From Roseburia sp. 1XD42-34 (GTDB lineage: Bacteria > Bacillota > Bacilli > Bacillales > Amphibacillaceae), in NCBI RefSeq assembly GCF_009917385.1, contig NZ_QWLJ01000019.1, positions 1-64,000 of the forward strand: 64,000 bases of DNA. Direction: 5' to 3'. The notes under the pieces are model-generated. The model was not told the origin of the DNA. It was given only the letters and a program-made list of their open reading frames with translations, and did not search any database. Every line of letters begins with the position of its first letter. Within the stretch, counting starts at the first letter, position 1. A program made the translations under genes and the position numbers. Positions 17,106 to 26,508 of the stretch are shown one piece after another.

Positions 17106-19238
17106 TTAAGCTTGTTTTACGACGATTTCATTATCTATAACGTCTACGTGAACATTTTTCACATCATCATTTTCCAAAACCAAATCGGTTAATTGATCTT
17201 CAATTTTGTCTTGAATTACTCTACGTAAAGGTCTTGCGCCAAAACGTGGCTCGTAACCTAGCTCTACCAATTTTTGTTTTGCTTCGACTGTTATAGTGAT
17301 GGAAATTTCATGTTCTTCAATTGTGTCTTGTAGCTCATGAAGCATTAGATCAACAATTTCCATTAAGTTTTCTTTCGTCAATGCATTAAATTCAATAATC
17401 GCGTCAAATCGGTTTAAAAATTCCGGTTTGAAGTAATCGCTTAAGCTCTCTAATGTGGAAACAGATTCATGTGTATCTTTGTTAAATCCTACATTTATTG
17501 CTTTATTCCCTGTTCCAGCGTTACTTGTCATAATGATTACTGTGTCTTTGAAGCTGACAGTTCTTCCTTGTGAATCTGTTAAATGACCATCCTCCATAAT
17601 TTGTAGAAACATGTTTTGAACATCAGGGTGTGCCTTTTCAATTTCATCTAGTAAAACGATGGAATAAGGATTGCGACGTACTTTTTCTGTTAATTGACCA
17701 GCTTCCTCATGACCTACATAGCCAGGAGGCGAACCGATGATTTTAGAAACGGCATGTTTTTCCATATATTCACTCATATCAAGCCGAATGAGCGAATCTC
17801 TTGAGCCGAATAATTCTTCAGCAAGCACTTTTGTTAATTCTGTTTTTCCAACTCCTGTTGGACCGACAAATAGAAATGATCCAATTGGACGTTCTTTCGA
17901 CTTTAAGCCTGCTCTACTACGGCGAATTGCTTTTGCTACCTTATCCACTGCTTCTTTTTGCCCAATTACTTTAGCTGCTAGGTTTTTAGCAAGATTTTTC
18001 ATTTTCTCTTGTTCATCGGTTTGTATTTTTGTTACAGGAATTCCTGTTTTTTCTTCTACAATTAATTGAATATCGGAAATATCTACATCGATTACTTGCT
18101 CCTCACCTTTCGCTTTTTCCAATTGTTTTTGCAATTGTATTTCTTGATAACGTAAGTGGGCTGCATGCTCATAATCTTCACGCTCTGCTGCTGCTTCTTT
18201 TTCTTTCGTAATTTCCTCTAAGCGTTGACGAATAGATTCAGAATCCTTAGATGAATTAGCTAGATTTAATCGGGAGCCTACCTCATCCATTAAATCAATC
18301 GCTTTATCTGGTAGATAACGATCTTGGATGTATCGTTTTGACAAGTTCACACATGCTTCAATAGTTTCATCAGAATAACGTACCTCGTGGAATTTTTCAT
18401 AACGGTCTTTTATTCCTTTTAGAATCTGAACGGCTTCTTCAGGTGTTGGTTCTTGAACAATAATTGGTTGTAGCCGACGTTCAAGCGCAGCATCCTTTTC
18501 AATTTGACGATATTCTTTTAATGTAGTTGCACCAACTAGTTGAATTTCTCCTCTAGCAAGCGCTGGTTTGAGTATATTTCCAGCATCCATTTGTGAGCTT
18601 TCGGCTGTGCCAGCACCAACTAGCAAATGAATTTCATCTACAAATAAAATGACATCTTGTCGTTGTTGTAATTCTTGAATTAATTGTTTCATCCGCTCTT
18701 CAAATTGCCCACGTACACCAGTATTTGCGACCAATGAAGCTACATCAAGCATGTATATTTCTTTATTCAAGAGCTTTGTTGGTACGTCACCTTCAATGAT
18801 TTTTAATGCCAGTCCTTCTGCAATAGCTGTTTTACCTACACCCGGTTCCCCAATGAGTACAGGATTATTTTTATTTCTTCTGTTCAACGTTTCTATAACA
18901 CGTTTTACTTCATTATCTCGACCGATGACTGGATCAATTTCTCCGGCTCTTGCTTCATCTGTTAAGTTTTTACCAAGTTGGTCAAGTAAACCATTGCCTT
19001 GATTTCTGCTATGTTGTATCGTTCGTGTTCCCATTTTTGGCGAACCGTTACCCGATGCGCTAAATGATCCGTATGCATTGCTAAATGGTGATTGTGAAAA
19101 GAAATCATTACCGCTCATCATTTGACCTTGCATTTTGCGGAAGCATTCATTACATAGTTGCATTTGCATATGCTGGTTATTTAATTGCATCGCAACATTA
19201 ATATTGGCTTCGTTTTGTTTACAATTTTGACAAAGCAT
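17106..19238 (-). CDS. clpE: ATP-dependent Clp protease ATP-binding subunit ClpE
   Basis: ClpE is a Hsp100 unfoldase that feeds ClpP and helps clear aggregated proteins after heat stress. The 710-residue protein starts with the ClpE-specific zinc finger (Cys3, Cys6, Cys29, Cys32). A first AAA domain follows with Walker A GEPGVGKTA at about 130-138. A short UVR-like coiled coil (EREDYEHAAHLRYQEIQLQK) separates it from a second AAA domain with GPTGVGKTE. ClpB-type and ClpC N-domains are absent. AAGGAGG lies upstream of the ATG. Two CtsR boxes in the promoter predict heat-inducible expression. Confidence 0.96.
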   Translation of the reverse strand: MLCQNCKQNEANINVAMQLNNQHMQMQLCNECFRKMQGQMMSGNDFFSQSPFSNAYGSFSASGNGSPKMGTRTIQHSRNQGNGLLDQLGKNLTDEARAGEIDPVIGRDNEVKRVIETLNRRNKNNPVLIGEPGVGKTAIAEGLALKIIEGDVPTKLLNKEIYMLDVASLVANTGVRGQFEERMKQLIQELQQRQDVILFVDEIHLLVGAGTAESSQMDAGNILKPALARGEIQLVGATTLKEYRQIEKDAALERRLQPIIVQEPTPEEAVQILKGIKDRYEKFHEVRYSDETIEACVNLSKRYIQDRYLPDKAIDLMDEVGSRLNLANSSKDSESIRQRLEEITKEKEAAAEREDYEHAAHLRYQEIQLQKQLEKAKGEEQVIDVDISDIQLIVEEKTGIPVTKIQTDEQEKMKNLAKNLAAKVIGQKEAVDKVAKAIRRSRAGLKSKERPIGSFLFVGPTGVGKTELTKVLAEELFGSRDSLIRLDMSEYMEKHAVSKIIGSPPGYVGHEEAGQLTEKVRRNPYSIVLLDEIEKAHPDVQNMFLQIMEDGHLTDSQGRTVSFKDTVIIMTSNAGTGNKAINVGFNKDTHESVSTLESLSDYFKPEFLNRFDAIIEFNALTKENLMEIVDLMLHELQDTIEEHEISITITVEAKQKLVELGYEPRFGARPLRRVIQDKIEDQLTDLVLENDDVKNVHVDVIDNEIVVKQA

Positions 19239-19286
19239 ATTGATTCCTCCTTCAAATTATTTAATTTATATTCATCAATGTTTGAC

Positions 19287-19303
19287 TTTGACTATATTTG
19301 ACC
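19287..19303 (-). promoter_or_regulatory. CtsR operator, proximal box
   Basis: On the minus strand GGTCAAATATAGTCAAA matches the CtsR heptad repeat consensus RGTCAAA-nan-RGTCAAA without mismatch. A third AGTCAAA half site adjoins it at 19281-19287. Confidence 0.9.
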
Positions 19304-19314
19304 TTTCAATTGTT

Positions 19315-19343
19315 ATTATACTCTGACCTACTTTGACTTTCAA
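19315..19343 (-). promoter_or_regulatory. Sigma-A promoter of clpE
   Basis: On the minus strand TTGAAA (19343-19338), a 17-bp spacer and TATAAT (19320-19315). The distal CtsR box fills the spacer, so repressor binding would block polymerase. Confidence 0.85.
19322..19338 (-). promoter_or_regulatory. CtsR operator, distal box
   Basis: AGTCAAAGTAGGTCAGA on the minus strand matches the CtsR direct heptad repeat with one deviation in the second half. It lies exactly in the promoter spacer. Confidence 0.8.
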
Positions 19344-19552
19344 GAGGAATGCTTCATTTTTTTTAAAAAAATATCAGCAAATAGCTTATTTTCCTTTTTC
19401 TCATATTATAACTAAAATTGTTTTCCATCCAGACTAGGTTTTGAAAATAGAAAGAAAAACCTCCAAATATCTTTTTTGCTAGTGCAGAGAGAGACTTTTC
19501 CATCGTATTAAGCTACAGAAACAAGCCATCTTTCATAAAACTATGAAATCAT
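19344..19552. other. Intergenic region between mbcS-like gene and clpE promoter
   Basis: About 200 bp of AT-rich sequence with no gene or repeat that I recognise. Confidence 0.4.
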
Positions 19553-19590
19553 AAAAAGCAGGAGATCCCAAAAGATGGATCCTCCCGCTA
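19553..19590 (-). terminator. Terminator of acyl-CoA synthetase gene
   Basis: On the minus strand AGCGGGAGGATCC and GGGATCTCCTGCT pair with small bulges and are followed by TTTTTATG. Confidence 0.75.
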
Positions 19591-19594
19591 GAGA

Positions 19595-21172
19595 TTAACT
19601 GCTTTGAATTTTTTCCTTGTTTCGCAATTCCACTCTTCTTGTTTTTCCAGAAGTTGTTTTTGGTAATTCTTCAATAAATTCAATTTTTCGTGGATATTTA
19701 TAAGGTCCGGTTAACGATTTTACATGGTCTTGCAGTTCTTTGACTAATTGATTATCTGGCTGAAATCCTTCTCGCAGGACAATGAATGCTTTTACAATAT
19801 TCCCTCGTATTTCATCAGGGCTTGCCACCACAGCACAATCTTGGACTGCTGCATGTCTAATAAGTGCATCCTCTACTTCAAAAGGGCCAATTGTATAACC
19901 AGCGCTAATAATAATATCGTCTTTTCTGCCTTCAAACCAGAAATAGCCAGCTTCATCCTTATAAGCCTGATCTCCGGTTATATAATATTCCCCACGCTTA
20001 GCCATCTTGGTTCGCTCCATATCTTTAAAGTACTCTGAGAAGAGAGCAGGACTATCTAATTTCACTGCAATATCACCTACTTCATTTGCAGCTAGTGGTT
20101 CTCCGTTTTCATCAATAATTTCTACTTCATTCCCTGGAGTTGGTTTCCCCATTGAACCAGGTCTAACTTCCATATTTTTCATAAACCCGAGTAACAATGT
20201 ATTCTCTGTCTGCCCATAACCATCACGGACAGTAATATCAAAATAACGTTTAAACGTGTTGATCACTTCTACATTTAGCGGCTCTCCTGCTGATACAGCA
20301 CTATGCAGTGCTGGTAGTTGGTATTCTTGGAGATTATCTACTTTAGCCATCATCCGATACTCTGTTGGTGTGCTGCATAGGACATTAATTTGATAGTCAG
20401 CTAATAATTGTAAATACTTTTTAGCACTGAATTTGCCGCTGTAAAAAAATCCCGTTGCACCTGTACCAAGAACAGATAAAAACGGACTCCATACCCACTT
20501 CTGCCAACCTGGACCAGCTGTTGCCCATACTCTGTCTCCTTCTTGAATAGCTAACCAATTATATGCTGCCGTTTGTAGATGAGCGTACCCCCATCCGTGA
20601 CTATGCACGACTCCTTTTGGATTTCCTGTTGTACCAGAAGTATATGGCAAAAACGCAATATCATCTCTTTTAGTTGCAACGATATCTAATTGGTCACTTT
20701 CTTCTTCCATTACTTCATCTAAAAAGATCCAGCCTTCCATAGAATTACCAATGGAAAATTTATATAAATGATTATATTCGTCAATGCCGTTGAACTGATT
20801 TGCAAATGAATAATAGCTAACAACGCCATTTACCTCTCCATGGGTTATACGGTATTGCAAATCTTTTGTTTTTAGCATTTCAGAACTTGGGATAATAATA
20901 ATCCCTGTCTTTAAGGCAGCTAAATAAACTTCATATGCTTTAAAAGAACGTGGCACCATAATTAACATCTTATCGCCTTTTTTTAACCCCGCTCTTAGGA
21001 AAACGTTGCCAATTTTACTTGCCTGCTCCACTAATTCCTTGTATGTAAGCTGATACGTTTCCCCAAGGTGGTTTTCCATAATCAGAGCTACCTGATTCTT
21101 CTTATTGGCGTGGCGCTCCATTTCCATAGCGATATTGTAATTTTTTGGAGCAATTAATGCTTCTCTTTTCAT
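19595..21172 (-). CDS. mbcS: Acyl-CoA synthetase, medium/branched-chain type (MbcS/YtcI-like)
   Basis: A 525-residue AMP-forming ligase of the ANL superfamily. It shows the P-loop motif PYTSGTTGNPKG at about 180-190, GYGQTE (A5 motif), the YYITGDQAYKDEAGYFWFEGR region (A7-A8) and the C-terminal PKTTSGKTRRVELR segment with the catalytic Lys (A10). Length and sequence flavour fit B. subtilis MbcS, which activates isobutyrate, 2-methylbutyrate and similar acids for branched-chain lipid synthesis; an AcsA-type acetate ligase is less likely. The ATG at 21172 follows AAGGAG. The upstream TTG frame is not needed. Monocistronic with its own terminator. Confidence 0.8.
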   Translation of the reverse strand: MKREALIAPKNYNIAMEMERHANKKNQVALIMENHLGETYQLTYKELVEQASKIGNVFLRAGLKKGDKMLIMVPRSFKAYEVYLAALKTGIIIIPSSEMLKTKDLQYRITHGEVNGVVSYYSFANQFNGIDEYNHLYKFSIGNSMEGWIFLDEVMEEESDQLDIVATKRDDIAFLPYTSGTTGNPKGVVHSHGWGYAHLQTAAYNWLAIQEGDRVWATAGPGWQKWVWSPFLSVLGTGATGFFYSGKFSAKKYLQLLADYQINVLCSTPTEYRMMAKVDNLQEYQLPALHSAVSAGEPLNVEVINTFKRYFDITVRDGYGQTENTLLLGFMKNMEVRPGSMGKPTPGNEVEIIDENGEPLAANEVGDIAVKLDSPALFSEYFKDMERTKMAKRGEYYITGDQAYKDEAGYFWFEGRKDDIIISAGYTIGPFEVEDALIRHAAVQDCAVVASPDEIRGNIVKAFIVLREGFQPDNQLVKELQDHVKSLTGPYKYPRKIEFIEELPKTTSGKTRRVELRNKEKIQSS

Positions 21173-21253
21173 AAAACCCAACTCCTTGTTCGTTTATTTT
21201 TAATCATATCAAAAATTAAGAAAATTTTAAATAACAACTTATAAACGAGTAAA

Positions 21254-21440
21254 TAAAGTGGATCTTCCATAAGTGAAGTTTCGGTTTTCATTCATCCATC
21301 CCAGCTTGTTAGTACCGTAATGGTATGACCTAAAGACCTGAACGAAATAAGGCATTTAGGTGCTGTTAGCTCTCACTTAGACTTTGTCGCAATACAGATT
21401 ATCCTACTCCTCTTACAGCAACTTATATACGAAATAATAC
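21254..21440 (+). repeat. Interspersed repeat family B, copy 2
   Basis: Begins AAAGTGGATCTTCCATAAGT. It has CTTGTTAGTACCGTAATGGT, ATGACCTAAAG, GGTGCTGTTAGCTCTCACTT and CAGATTATCC, and ends AACTTATATACGAAATAATA. The order matches copies at 38.3 and 41.2 kb. Confidence 0.85.
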
Positions 21441-21450
21441 CCGTATAACC

Positions 21451-21483
21451 AAAAAGACCCCCAGTCTTTATCTCTGAAGGTCT
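21451..21483 (-). terminator. Terminator of pdaA
   Basis: On the minus strand AGACCTTCAG and CTGGGGGTCT form a 10-bp stem with two G-T pairs and a 9-nt loop, followed by TTTTT. Confidence 0.85.
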
Positions 21484-21527
21484 AGTATTACTTTACCTGT
21501 GTTCATTTGTATAAAAAGCGTTCTCAA

Positions 21528-22319
21528 CTAAAGGTCATATATGGCTTTAGGTAGCTTACTTTTTAACACTAGGTCATCTAAGCTTTTAAACGTATAACCT
21601 TGACTCTTTAGCTCCTGGATCATTTTTTCTAGTGCCTTGGCATTGTCCGATGAAACAGTGTGTAACAAGATAATCGCTCCTGGATGGATTTGCTCTTTTA
21701 CCTGTTCAAAAGCATACTGCCAGCCTTTTTGTTTACTTGTCTCCCAATCCTTAAACGCAAGCGACCAAAACACGTGAATATAGCCTAATTCGCTTGCCCA
21801 TTTTAATGTATCCGTACTAAACATCCCTCTTGGCGGACGCAAGTATTTCATCTCTTTTTGGTCTGTTATGGCTGCAACTGCTTCCTCCAATGACTCTAGT
21901 TCCTTTTGGATGCTCTCCTTACTCATAATCGTAAAATCTGGATGATGATAGGAGTGATTCCCGACAATATGTCCTTCGTTCACCATACGTTTCACTAGAT
22001 CTGGTTCACTTTTCACATAGTGCCCTGTTACAAAAAAAGTGGCTGGAACGTGATGCTTTTTCAATATATCAAGAATATCTGAAGTATGCCCTTGTTCGTA
22101 ACCATTGTCGAACGTTACATATACATTTTTTTCTCCTGAGTCATCGGCATAATAAGCGTTGTACTTTTCAAGCACATCTGCATATTTTCCAATATCAGGG
22201 AGTTTATGTTCTTTATTTTTGCTATAACCCCATCCATAGCCAGATACTGCAGCAGCCGATAAGGGGGTGCATAGAATAGCCAATAAAGCGATGACTGCAT
22301 AAATAGGAAGTCTTCTCAT
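21528..22319 (-). CDS. pdaA: Delta-lactam-biosynthetic de-N-acetylase PdaA
   Basis: PdaA removes the acetyl group of muramic acid during spore cortex synthesis so that muramic delta-lactam can form; mutants germinate poorly. The 263-residue protein has a signal peptide (IYAVIALLAILCTPLSAAA) and a CE4/NodB domain from about 62 to 245. YVTFDNGYE carries the catalytic Asp, with the PdaA-specific Asn replacing the second Asp of the usual motif. The zinc histidines are in NHSYHHPD. RPPRGMFS, and LLHTVS near the end, complete the fold. AGAGGTGAT precedes the ATG. It corresponds to B. subtilis yfjS, next to the yfk genes. Confidence 0.93.
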   Translation of the reverse strand: MRRLPIYAVIALLAILCTPLSAAAVSGYGWGYSKNKEHKLPDIGKYADVLEKYNAYYADDSGEKNVYVTFDNGYEQGHTSDILDILKKHHVPATFFVTGHYVKSEPDLVKRMVNEGHIVGNHSYHHPDFTIMSKESIQKELESLEEAVAAITDQKEMKYLRPPRGMFSTDTLKWASELGYIHVFWSLAFKDWETSKQKGWQYAFEQVKEQIHPGAIILLHTVSSDNAKALEKMIQELKSQGYTFKSLDDLVLKSKLPKAIYDL

Positions 22320-22618
22320 TGATGATCACCTCTTTTTTTGGTCTTACTATGCTCCGTTTTCAGATGTTTTATTCTCATTGACGGTACATCGATTTTATGC
22401 ATGGAGAATGTTACAAGCTAACCACTTCGCTTAAAATTCTTCCTGCTACATTATAATACTGTTAATGAATACTCCCGCGCTTGTTGCTACCACCATTTGC
22501 CCAGCGGAGTAAAATCATCGTTAACCCCTTAGAAAAACTTGGCTTGTCGCCAAATCTTATGACAGAAGCCTTTGTTTTTCTTATACTATAAACCAAAAAT
22601 TATTATACTTTCCTATAG
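22320..22618. other. Intergenic region upstream of pdaA
   Basis: About 300 bp with no gene. A forespore promoter for pdaA is expected in the first 80 bp but I could not place it with confidence. The right end runs into family A with TATACTTTCCTATAGTG. Confidence 0.35.
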
Positions 22619-22884
22619 TGAAACAAAGGCGCAGAGCGCCCGTTTAGCAACGTAGCGTCTGGAGGGAATCAACTAAAGTTTTAGGAATCATGCCACAAAA
22701 CCAGGAGTATGCCGACGTCGGCGGCAAGCCCGTTTTTAGTCGGCCTTCCTCTTAACTACGAACCGATGATGATTTATCGTAGGGCAATGGAGTGAAGTCG
22801 CCTAATTGCTGGGCGCTTAAGCCGGATGTGGCTATTCCATTACTTCATTATCCCAAAGTCACTAATTTTCATACTATCTTACCT
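22619..22884 (+). repeat. Interspersed repeat family A, copy 4 (long form)
   Basis: A full long copy, GAAACAAAGGCGCAGAGCGC to CATACTATCTTACC, including the internal module with AGGAGTATGCCGACGTCGGC and GTTTTTAGTCGGCCTTCC. It lies between pdaA and the NhaC-type gene. Confidence 0.88.
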
Positions 22885-22982
22885 AGTAAAAAAATCCCTT
22901 CTATATATTGGAAGTATGAACGAGAAGAAACATGACGACTACTTCTTACTATTGGAAAATTAGCGCACGATACAAGTTTATC

Positions 22983-24290
22983 TTACAGGATGATTGCTGC
23001 CACCCAACCAAAGATAAATAATGGTATATTATAGTGTATAAACGTAGGTACTACAGTATCCCAAATGTGGTGATGCTTTCCGTCAGCATTCAGACCTGAG
23101 GTTGGCCCTAATGTACTGTCAGAAGCTGGTGAACCTGCATCGCCAAGCGCACCTGCCGTTCCAATTAAAGCAGCTGTCGCTAACGGCGAAAAACCAGCAG
23201 CTAAACAAATAGGCACATATAGTGCTGCTAATATCGGTATAGTACCAAAAGAAGAGCCAATACCAATTGTTACTACAAGACCCACAAACAAGAGTATTAA
23301 AGCAATCAAAGCTTTATTTTGACCTAAAAATCCCGATGACATTTCTACAAGTGCTTCTACAGAACCAGTTTCTGTTAATACATTCCCAAATCCTGAAGCA
23401 ACAAGCATGACAAAGGCAATCGTTCCCATCATTCCAATACCCTCACTTATGACCTGATCTGCTTTATGAAATGGAATTACCACAAAAGCAAACATGAGCA
23501 CAAGCCCTGTAAGAGCGCCAATAATTAAATTCTCAGTTAAGATTTGAGCAGCCAATGCTCCCGCTACAGCTAGGAGCGTTAGCAAATGTTGTTTGCTAAA
23601 ACGAACGGATTTTTCTTCGATTTCTGATGCCTCGTTTTCCTTTATATTATTATCAGCTACCACTCGATCCTTACGGTAGCTGATAAAAACAGCTATCAGC
23701 AAACCTACAATCATCCCGGAGCCTGGAATTAGCATAGCTAATACTGATTCGTTGACGGTTATATTCGTACCGTTTTGATTCATACTCTTGACAATCGTCT
23801 CATGAAAAATCAGACCAAATCCTGCAGGTATCAATATATAGGGGGCTTTCAGACCAAATGTTAGAGCGGTTGCTACTGCCCTCCGATCTATACGCATTTT
23901 ATTAAATAATGGCAATAGGGGTGGAATTAATATTGGAATAAAAGCAATATGGACAGGAATCACGTTTTGTGAAAGTGATGCAACTGCCGCAATCACAAGT
24001 AAAAGCATTGTTTTTTTGCCTGTTAACACGCGAATAAGATAGGTAACCAATAATGATGTAATCCCTGTATAGCTAATTGTTATAGCAAAAGCACCCAATA
24101 AAATATAGCTCAATGCGGTATTTGCTCCACCGCCCATTCCGCTTACTAAAAGTTCTATTGCTTCTTTTATATTCAATCCAGACATGATGCCTGCACTAAC
24201 TGCTGCTGCAATAATAGCTATAATTACATTTACACGTAATAAACTTAAAACTGTAAGTATAAGAACAGATATAAGAACGACCCATTCCAT
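22983..24290 (-). CDS. NhaC/YuiF-type transporter
   Basis: A polytopic membrane protein of about 435 residues with 11-12 hydrophobic segments. The internal pattern GIGSSFGTIPILAALYVP and TAGALGDAGSPASDSTLGPTS is typical of the Na+/H+ antiporter NhaC superfamily branch that contains B. subtilis YuiF, predicted to move amino acids. A charged loop around KENEASEIEEKS separates the halves. The ATG at 24290 is preferred with GTGGGG six bases upstream; a GTG four codons earlier is an alternative. The gene stands alone between repeat elements, so the substrate cannot be inferred from context. Confidence 0.78.
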   Translation of the reverse strand: MEWVVLISVLILTVLSLLRVNVIIAIIAAAVSAGIMSGLNIKEAIELLVSGMGGGANTALSYILLGAFAITISYTGITSLLVTYLIRVLTGKKTMLLLVIAAVASLSQNVIPVHIAFIPILIPPLLPLFNKMRIDRRAVATALTFGLKAPYILIPAGFGLIFHETIVKSMNQNGTNITVNESVLAMLIPGSGMIVGLLIAVFISYRKDRVVADNNIKENEASEIEEKSVRFSKQHLLTLLAVAGALAAQILTENLIIGALTGLVLMFAFVVIPFHKADQVISEGIGMMGTIAFVMLVASGFGNVLTETGSVEALVEMSSGFLGQNKALIALILLFVGLVVTIGIGSSFGTIPILAALYVPICLAAGFSPLATAALIGTAGALGDAGSPASDSTLGPTSGLNADGKHHHIWDTVVPTFIHYNIPLFIFGWVAAIIL

Positions 24291-24477
24291 TTCCTTCCCC
24301 ACTTCCCTCTTTCTTTATTACTTCATTATGATAAAGTAATAAAGTGAAAAAATCAACCTTATTTACCATTTCCAATATATTCGGTCATTTTTTATTAAGC
24401 TACATTTATTGTTGTAAGATATGGAAATAAGGAATATTATGGGGCTAAATAGTAAAATGAGAGGAACCTTCATACAT

Positions 24478-24623
24478 CGGACTTCTTCCTCTTTGCGATA
24501 AACCGATGGTGACTTATCGGAGGGCGCGTTTCTAAAGTCGCATCGTTGCTAGGCTCATGCGCCGGACGTGGCTTCAGTTATTTCGTTATCTCCAAGCGCC
24601 TAAATTTATATTTGCTTATACTA
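24478..24623 (+). repeat. Interspersed repeat family A, copy 5 (3' part)
   Basis: A truncated copy with CGATAAACCGATGGTGACTT, ATCGGAGGGCG, CATGCGCCGGACGTGGCTTC and TTATATTTGCTTATACT. The 5' half (CAAAGGCGC block) is missing and the ends have drifted. Confidence 0.75.
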
Positions 24624-24662
24624 GAAACCAAAAAAATCTTGTACTTCCCTATAGTGCAAGCT

Positions 24663-24695
24663 AAAAAGCTATCGGGAAAACCGACAGCTTTATTG
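24663..24695 (-). terminator. Terminator of yfkD
   Basis: On the minus strand AAAGCTGTCGG and CCGATAGCTTT pair with one mismatch, followed by TTAGC. It lies about 110 bp past the yfkD stop. Confidence 0.6.
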
Positions 24696-24805
24696 TGTAC
24701 ATGTGTAAAATATACAAAGCTAACGTAACCATTCCCTAGCGGTTCGGGGAACTAAATTGGAAGTACTTTAAAATCCAATTCAATGAACAAGTTCTCATAC
24801 CAAAA

Positions 24806-25606
24806 CTATTTTAATTGGTAAGAAAATGAGACATGATCTTGAATCGGAATCCAAGCTCCTATTCCTTGTTTAGTGACATTTTTTACGGCAATGGATTTTT
24901 TGGAGCCCTTTAATTTCACATACACTTCACCAAAAGTAACTTGTCCCTTTTCATTTACTGCAGGCGCATAGGATTGCAGCAATCCATACTTATCATCTGG
25001 AACTCTGTACGTATTATCTTTCTTCGTATTTTTCCCAATGACCGTCTTATAGGACAGAGGAAGCTTGGTTTTTTCTTTTGCTTTTAACAGCATCATCTTT
25101 TTTACATCTGCCGGATTAGTAATTTTGTTCGTGAGCGCCCCTTTAATTTCCTTTTGTTCTTGTTGTACATAATTTATCTCCTGGGGTTCTAACGCCCCTG
25201 TGTTATTTAGTTCATTTTTATTTACTTGCTGATACTCCCAATTAATGGTCGTTTCTAGAGACTCATAATTCAACGGCCAACGTCCTAAATAAACCATTCC
25301 TCGATATCCAAATGCGACCGGTGAAGGATTCAAACTAGTCTCATTTAACATTTTAATTAAAACTGGATTTTCAATTTTAATATCTAACCCATCCATCAAT
25401 TCCTTTGTCAATTCACTCGGCTCAATCACTTCCTCGTCCTCTGTTGAGTTGGGAAAAGTGTTATCTTTTGAAATATTTAGTACATGGCTTGGTATATCAA
25501 AAGCGTTCTTTTTCTTTTCTTTAGCGATCATATTGGTTGGCCAAAAAGCAGCTACTAATAAAGCAATACAAAGAAGTAGTAGAGAATAATGTTTCCGTCT
25601 ATTCAT
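24806..25606 (-). CDS. yfkD: YfkD family protein (secreted, unknown function)
   Basis: A 266-residue protein with an N-terminal signal or anchor (YSLLLLCIALLVAAFWPTNM) and an extracellular region of mixed alpha and beta character. Motifs include FGYRGMVYLGRWPLNYES and AWIPIQDHVSFSYQLK at the end. Length and local order (next to pdaA, OsmC, and the YfkF transporter) fit B. subtilis YfkD, whose function is unknown; sporulation association has been proposed for the locus. No catalytic motif is visible. Recognition is by overall features and synteny, not by alignment. Confidence 0.75.
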   Translation of the reverse strand: MNRRKHYSLLLLCIALLVAAFWPTNMIAKEKKKNAFDIPSHVLNISKDNTFPNSTEDEEVIEPSELTKELMDGLDIKIENPVLIKMLNETSLNPSPVAFGYRGMVYLGRWPLNYESLETTINWEYQQVNKNELNNTGALEPQEINYVQQEQKEIKGALTNKITNPADVKKMMLLKAKEKTKLPLSYKTVIGKNTKKDNTYRVPDDKYGLLQSYAPAVNEKGQVTFGEVYVKLKGSKKSIAVKNVTKQGIGAWIPIQDHVSFSYQLK

Positions 25607-25673
25607 ATGTCATACCCTTTCTTTTTTCTTTAGTGTTTTTCTGACATATGAATTTTATACCCCTGCTGATAAA

Positions 25674-26066
25674 TCATCTGCTTAAGTCAATGGTCTCTAT
25701 CTTCTCTACAATTTCAATACTGTCTTCTACCGACCGTACCATGGAACAGTTTTTCCGTGCTACATGTAGGTTTTTGTATAATTTATCATCATCTAAACGA
25801 CTTCCTTTAATGATAAACGTAAGCACTATCTTTTCGATGCGATTTGCCTCTGCTTTATTTCTCTCTATTTCTGCATTTATTTGCATGTCTTGAATGTCTA
25901 TCCGTTGCTTTTGAAGAATTTTCCGAAACACGGATCCGCTACAGCTTGCAATGGAAGCAACCATCAACTGGTATGGACGAAAGCCAAATTCCTCATCTCC
26001 TGAAATTTCCAGCTGTCCAAAGTCTAATTTTGTTCTAAACCCATGTTCTTTTAAATGTAATTTCAT
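25674..26066 (-). CDS. OsmC/Ohr family protein
   Basis: A 130-residue protein of the OsmC fold. The helix with SIASCSGSVFRKIL carries the first redox Cys (Cys42). The second conserved Cys is Cys107 in ARKNCSMVRSVED, matching the two-cysteine active site used to reduce organic hydroperoxides. The central helix (IDIQDMQINAEIERN) and strands fit. It is short like YhfA/OsmC-type proteins rather than Ohr. It sits 67 bp upstream of yfkD on the same strand and may be co-transcribed. Confidence 0.85.
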   Translation of the reverse strand: MKLHLKEHGFRTKLDFGQLEISGDEEFGFRPYQLMVASIASCSGSVFRKILQKQRIDIQDMQINAEIERNKAEANRIEKIVLTFIIKGSRLDDDKLYKNLHVARKNCSMVRSVEDSIEIVEKIETIDLSR

Positions 26067-26283
26067 TATTTATTCCCCTCCCATTTATTTTTAATTAACC
26101 TTCCTACTTTTATCATAAACGATATCGCTACTTTATTCACAATAATTGACCTTTACATAAATTATTAGTAAATTGTTTCTAAGTTTATCCAAATACTCAT
26201 ATGCTATTAGACCCATTTCAATCCAATTACTAAGTTGATGTGTTTTAACATGTTACCATTACTCTTACAGCAAAAGTATTTTT

Positions 26284-26508
26284 ATAGAGGCTAAGACATA
26301 ACGAAAATATTAATTCTAAATGCGAATGAAGCGTTATTTAGCTTCGATATGTAGACTCCAGTGGGGAGGAACGAAAAACAGGAGGTTGATCGAACCTCGA
26401 CGTGACAGGTGCAAACGGTTGAATCCTCTCCGTAACACTCCATTGAATAAGCAAGGTTATACAATATGCTACACAGAAAAGCTAGCGTTGCTAAGAAAGG
26501 AGAACATC
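26284..26508 (+). repeat. Leader region with relic of a Bacillaceae dispersed repeat
   Basis: Contains GACTCCAGTGGGGAGGAACG followed by GGAGGTTGATCGAACCTCGA and a CGACGTGACAGG stretch, similar to GACTCCAGYGGG-type repeat units I know from Bacillaceae genomes. A reading frame runs through it into the MFS gene, but its Arg-rich translation does not look like protein. Confidence 0.45.

Noticed and set aside
26320..26508. 63-residue N-terminal extension of the MFS transporter
   Set aside because: It covers repeat-like DNA and gives an Arg-rich segment, while an ideal SD precedes the internal ATG at 26509.
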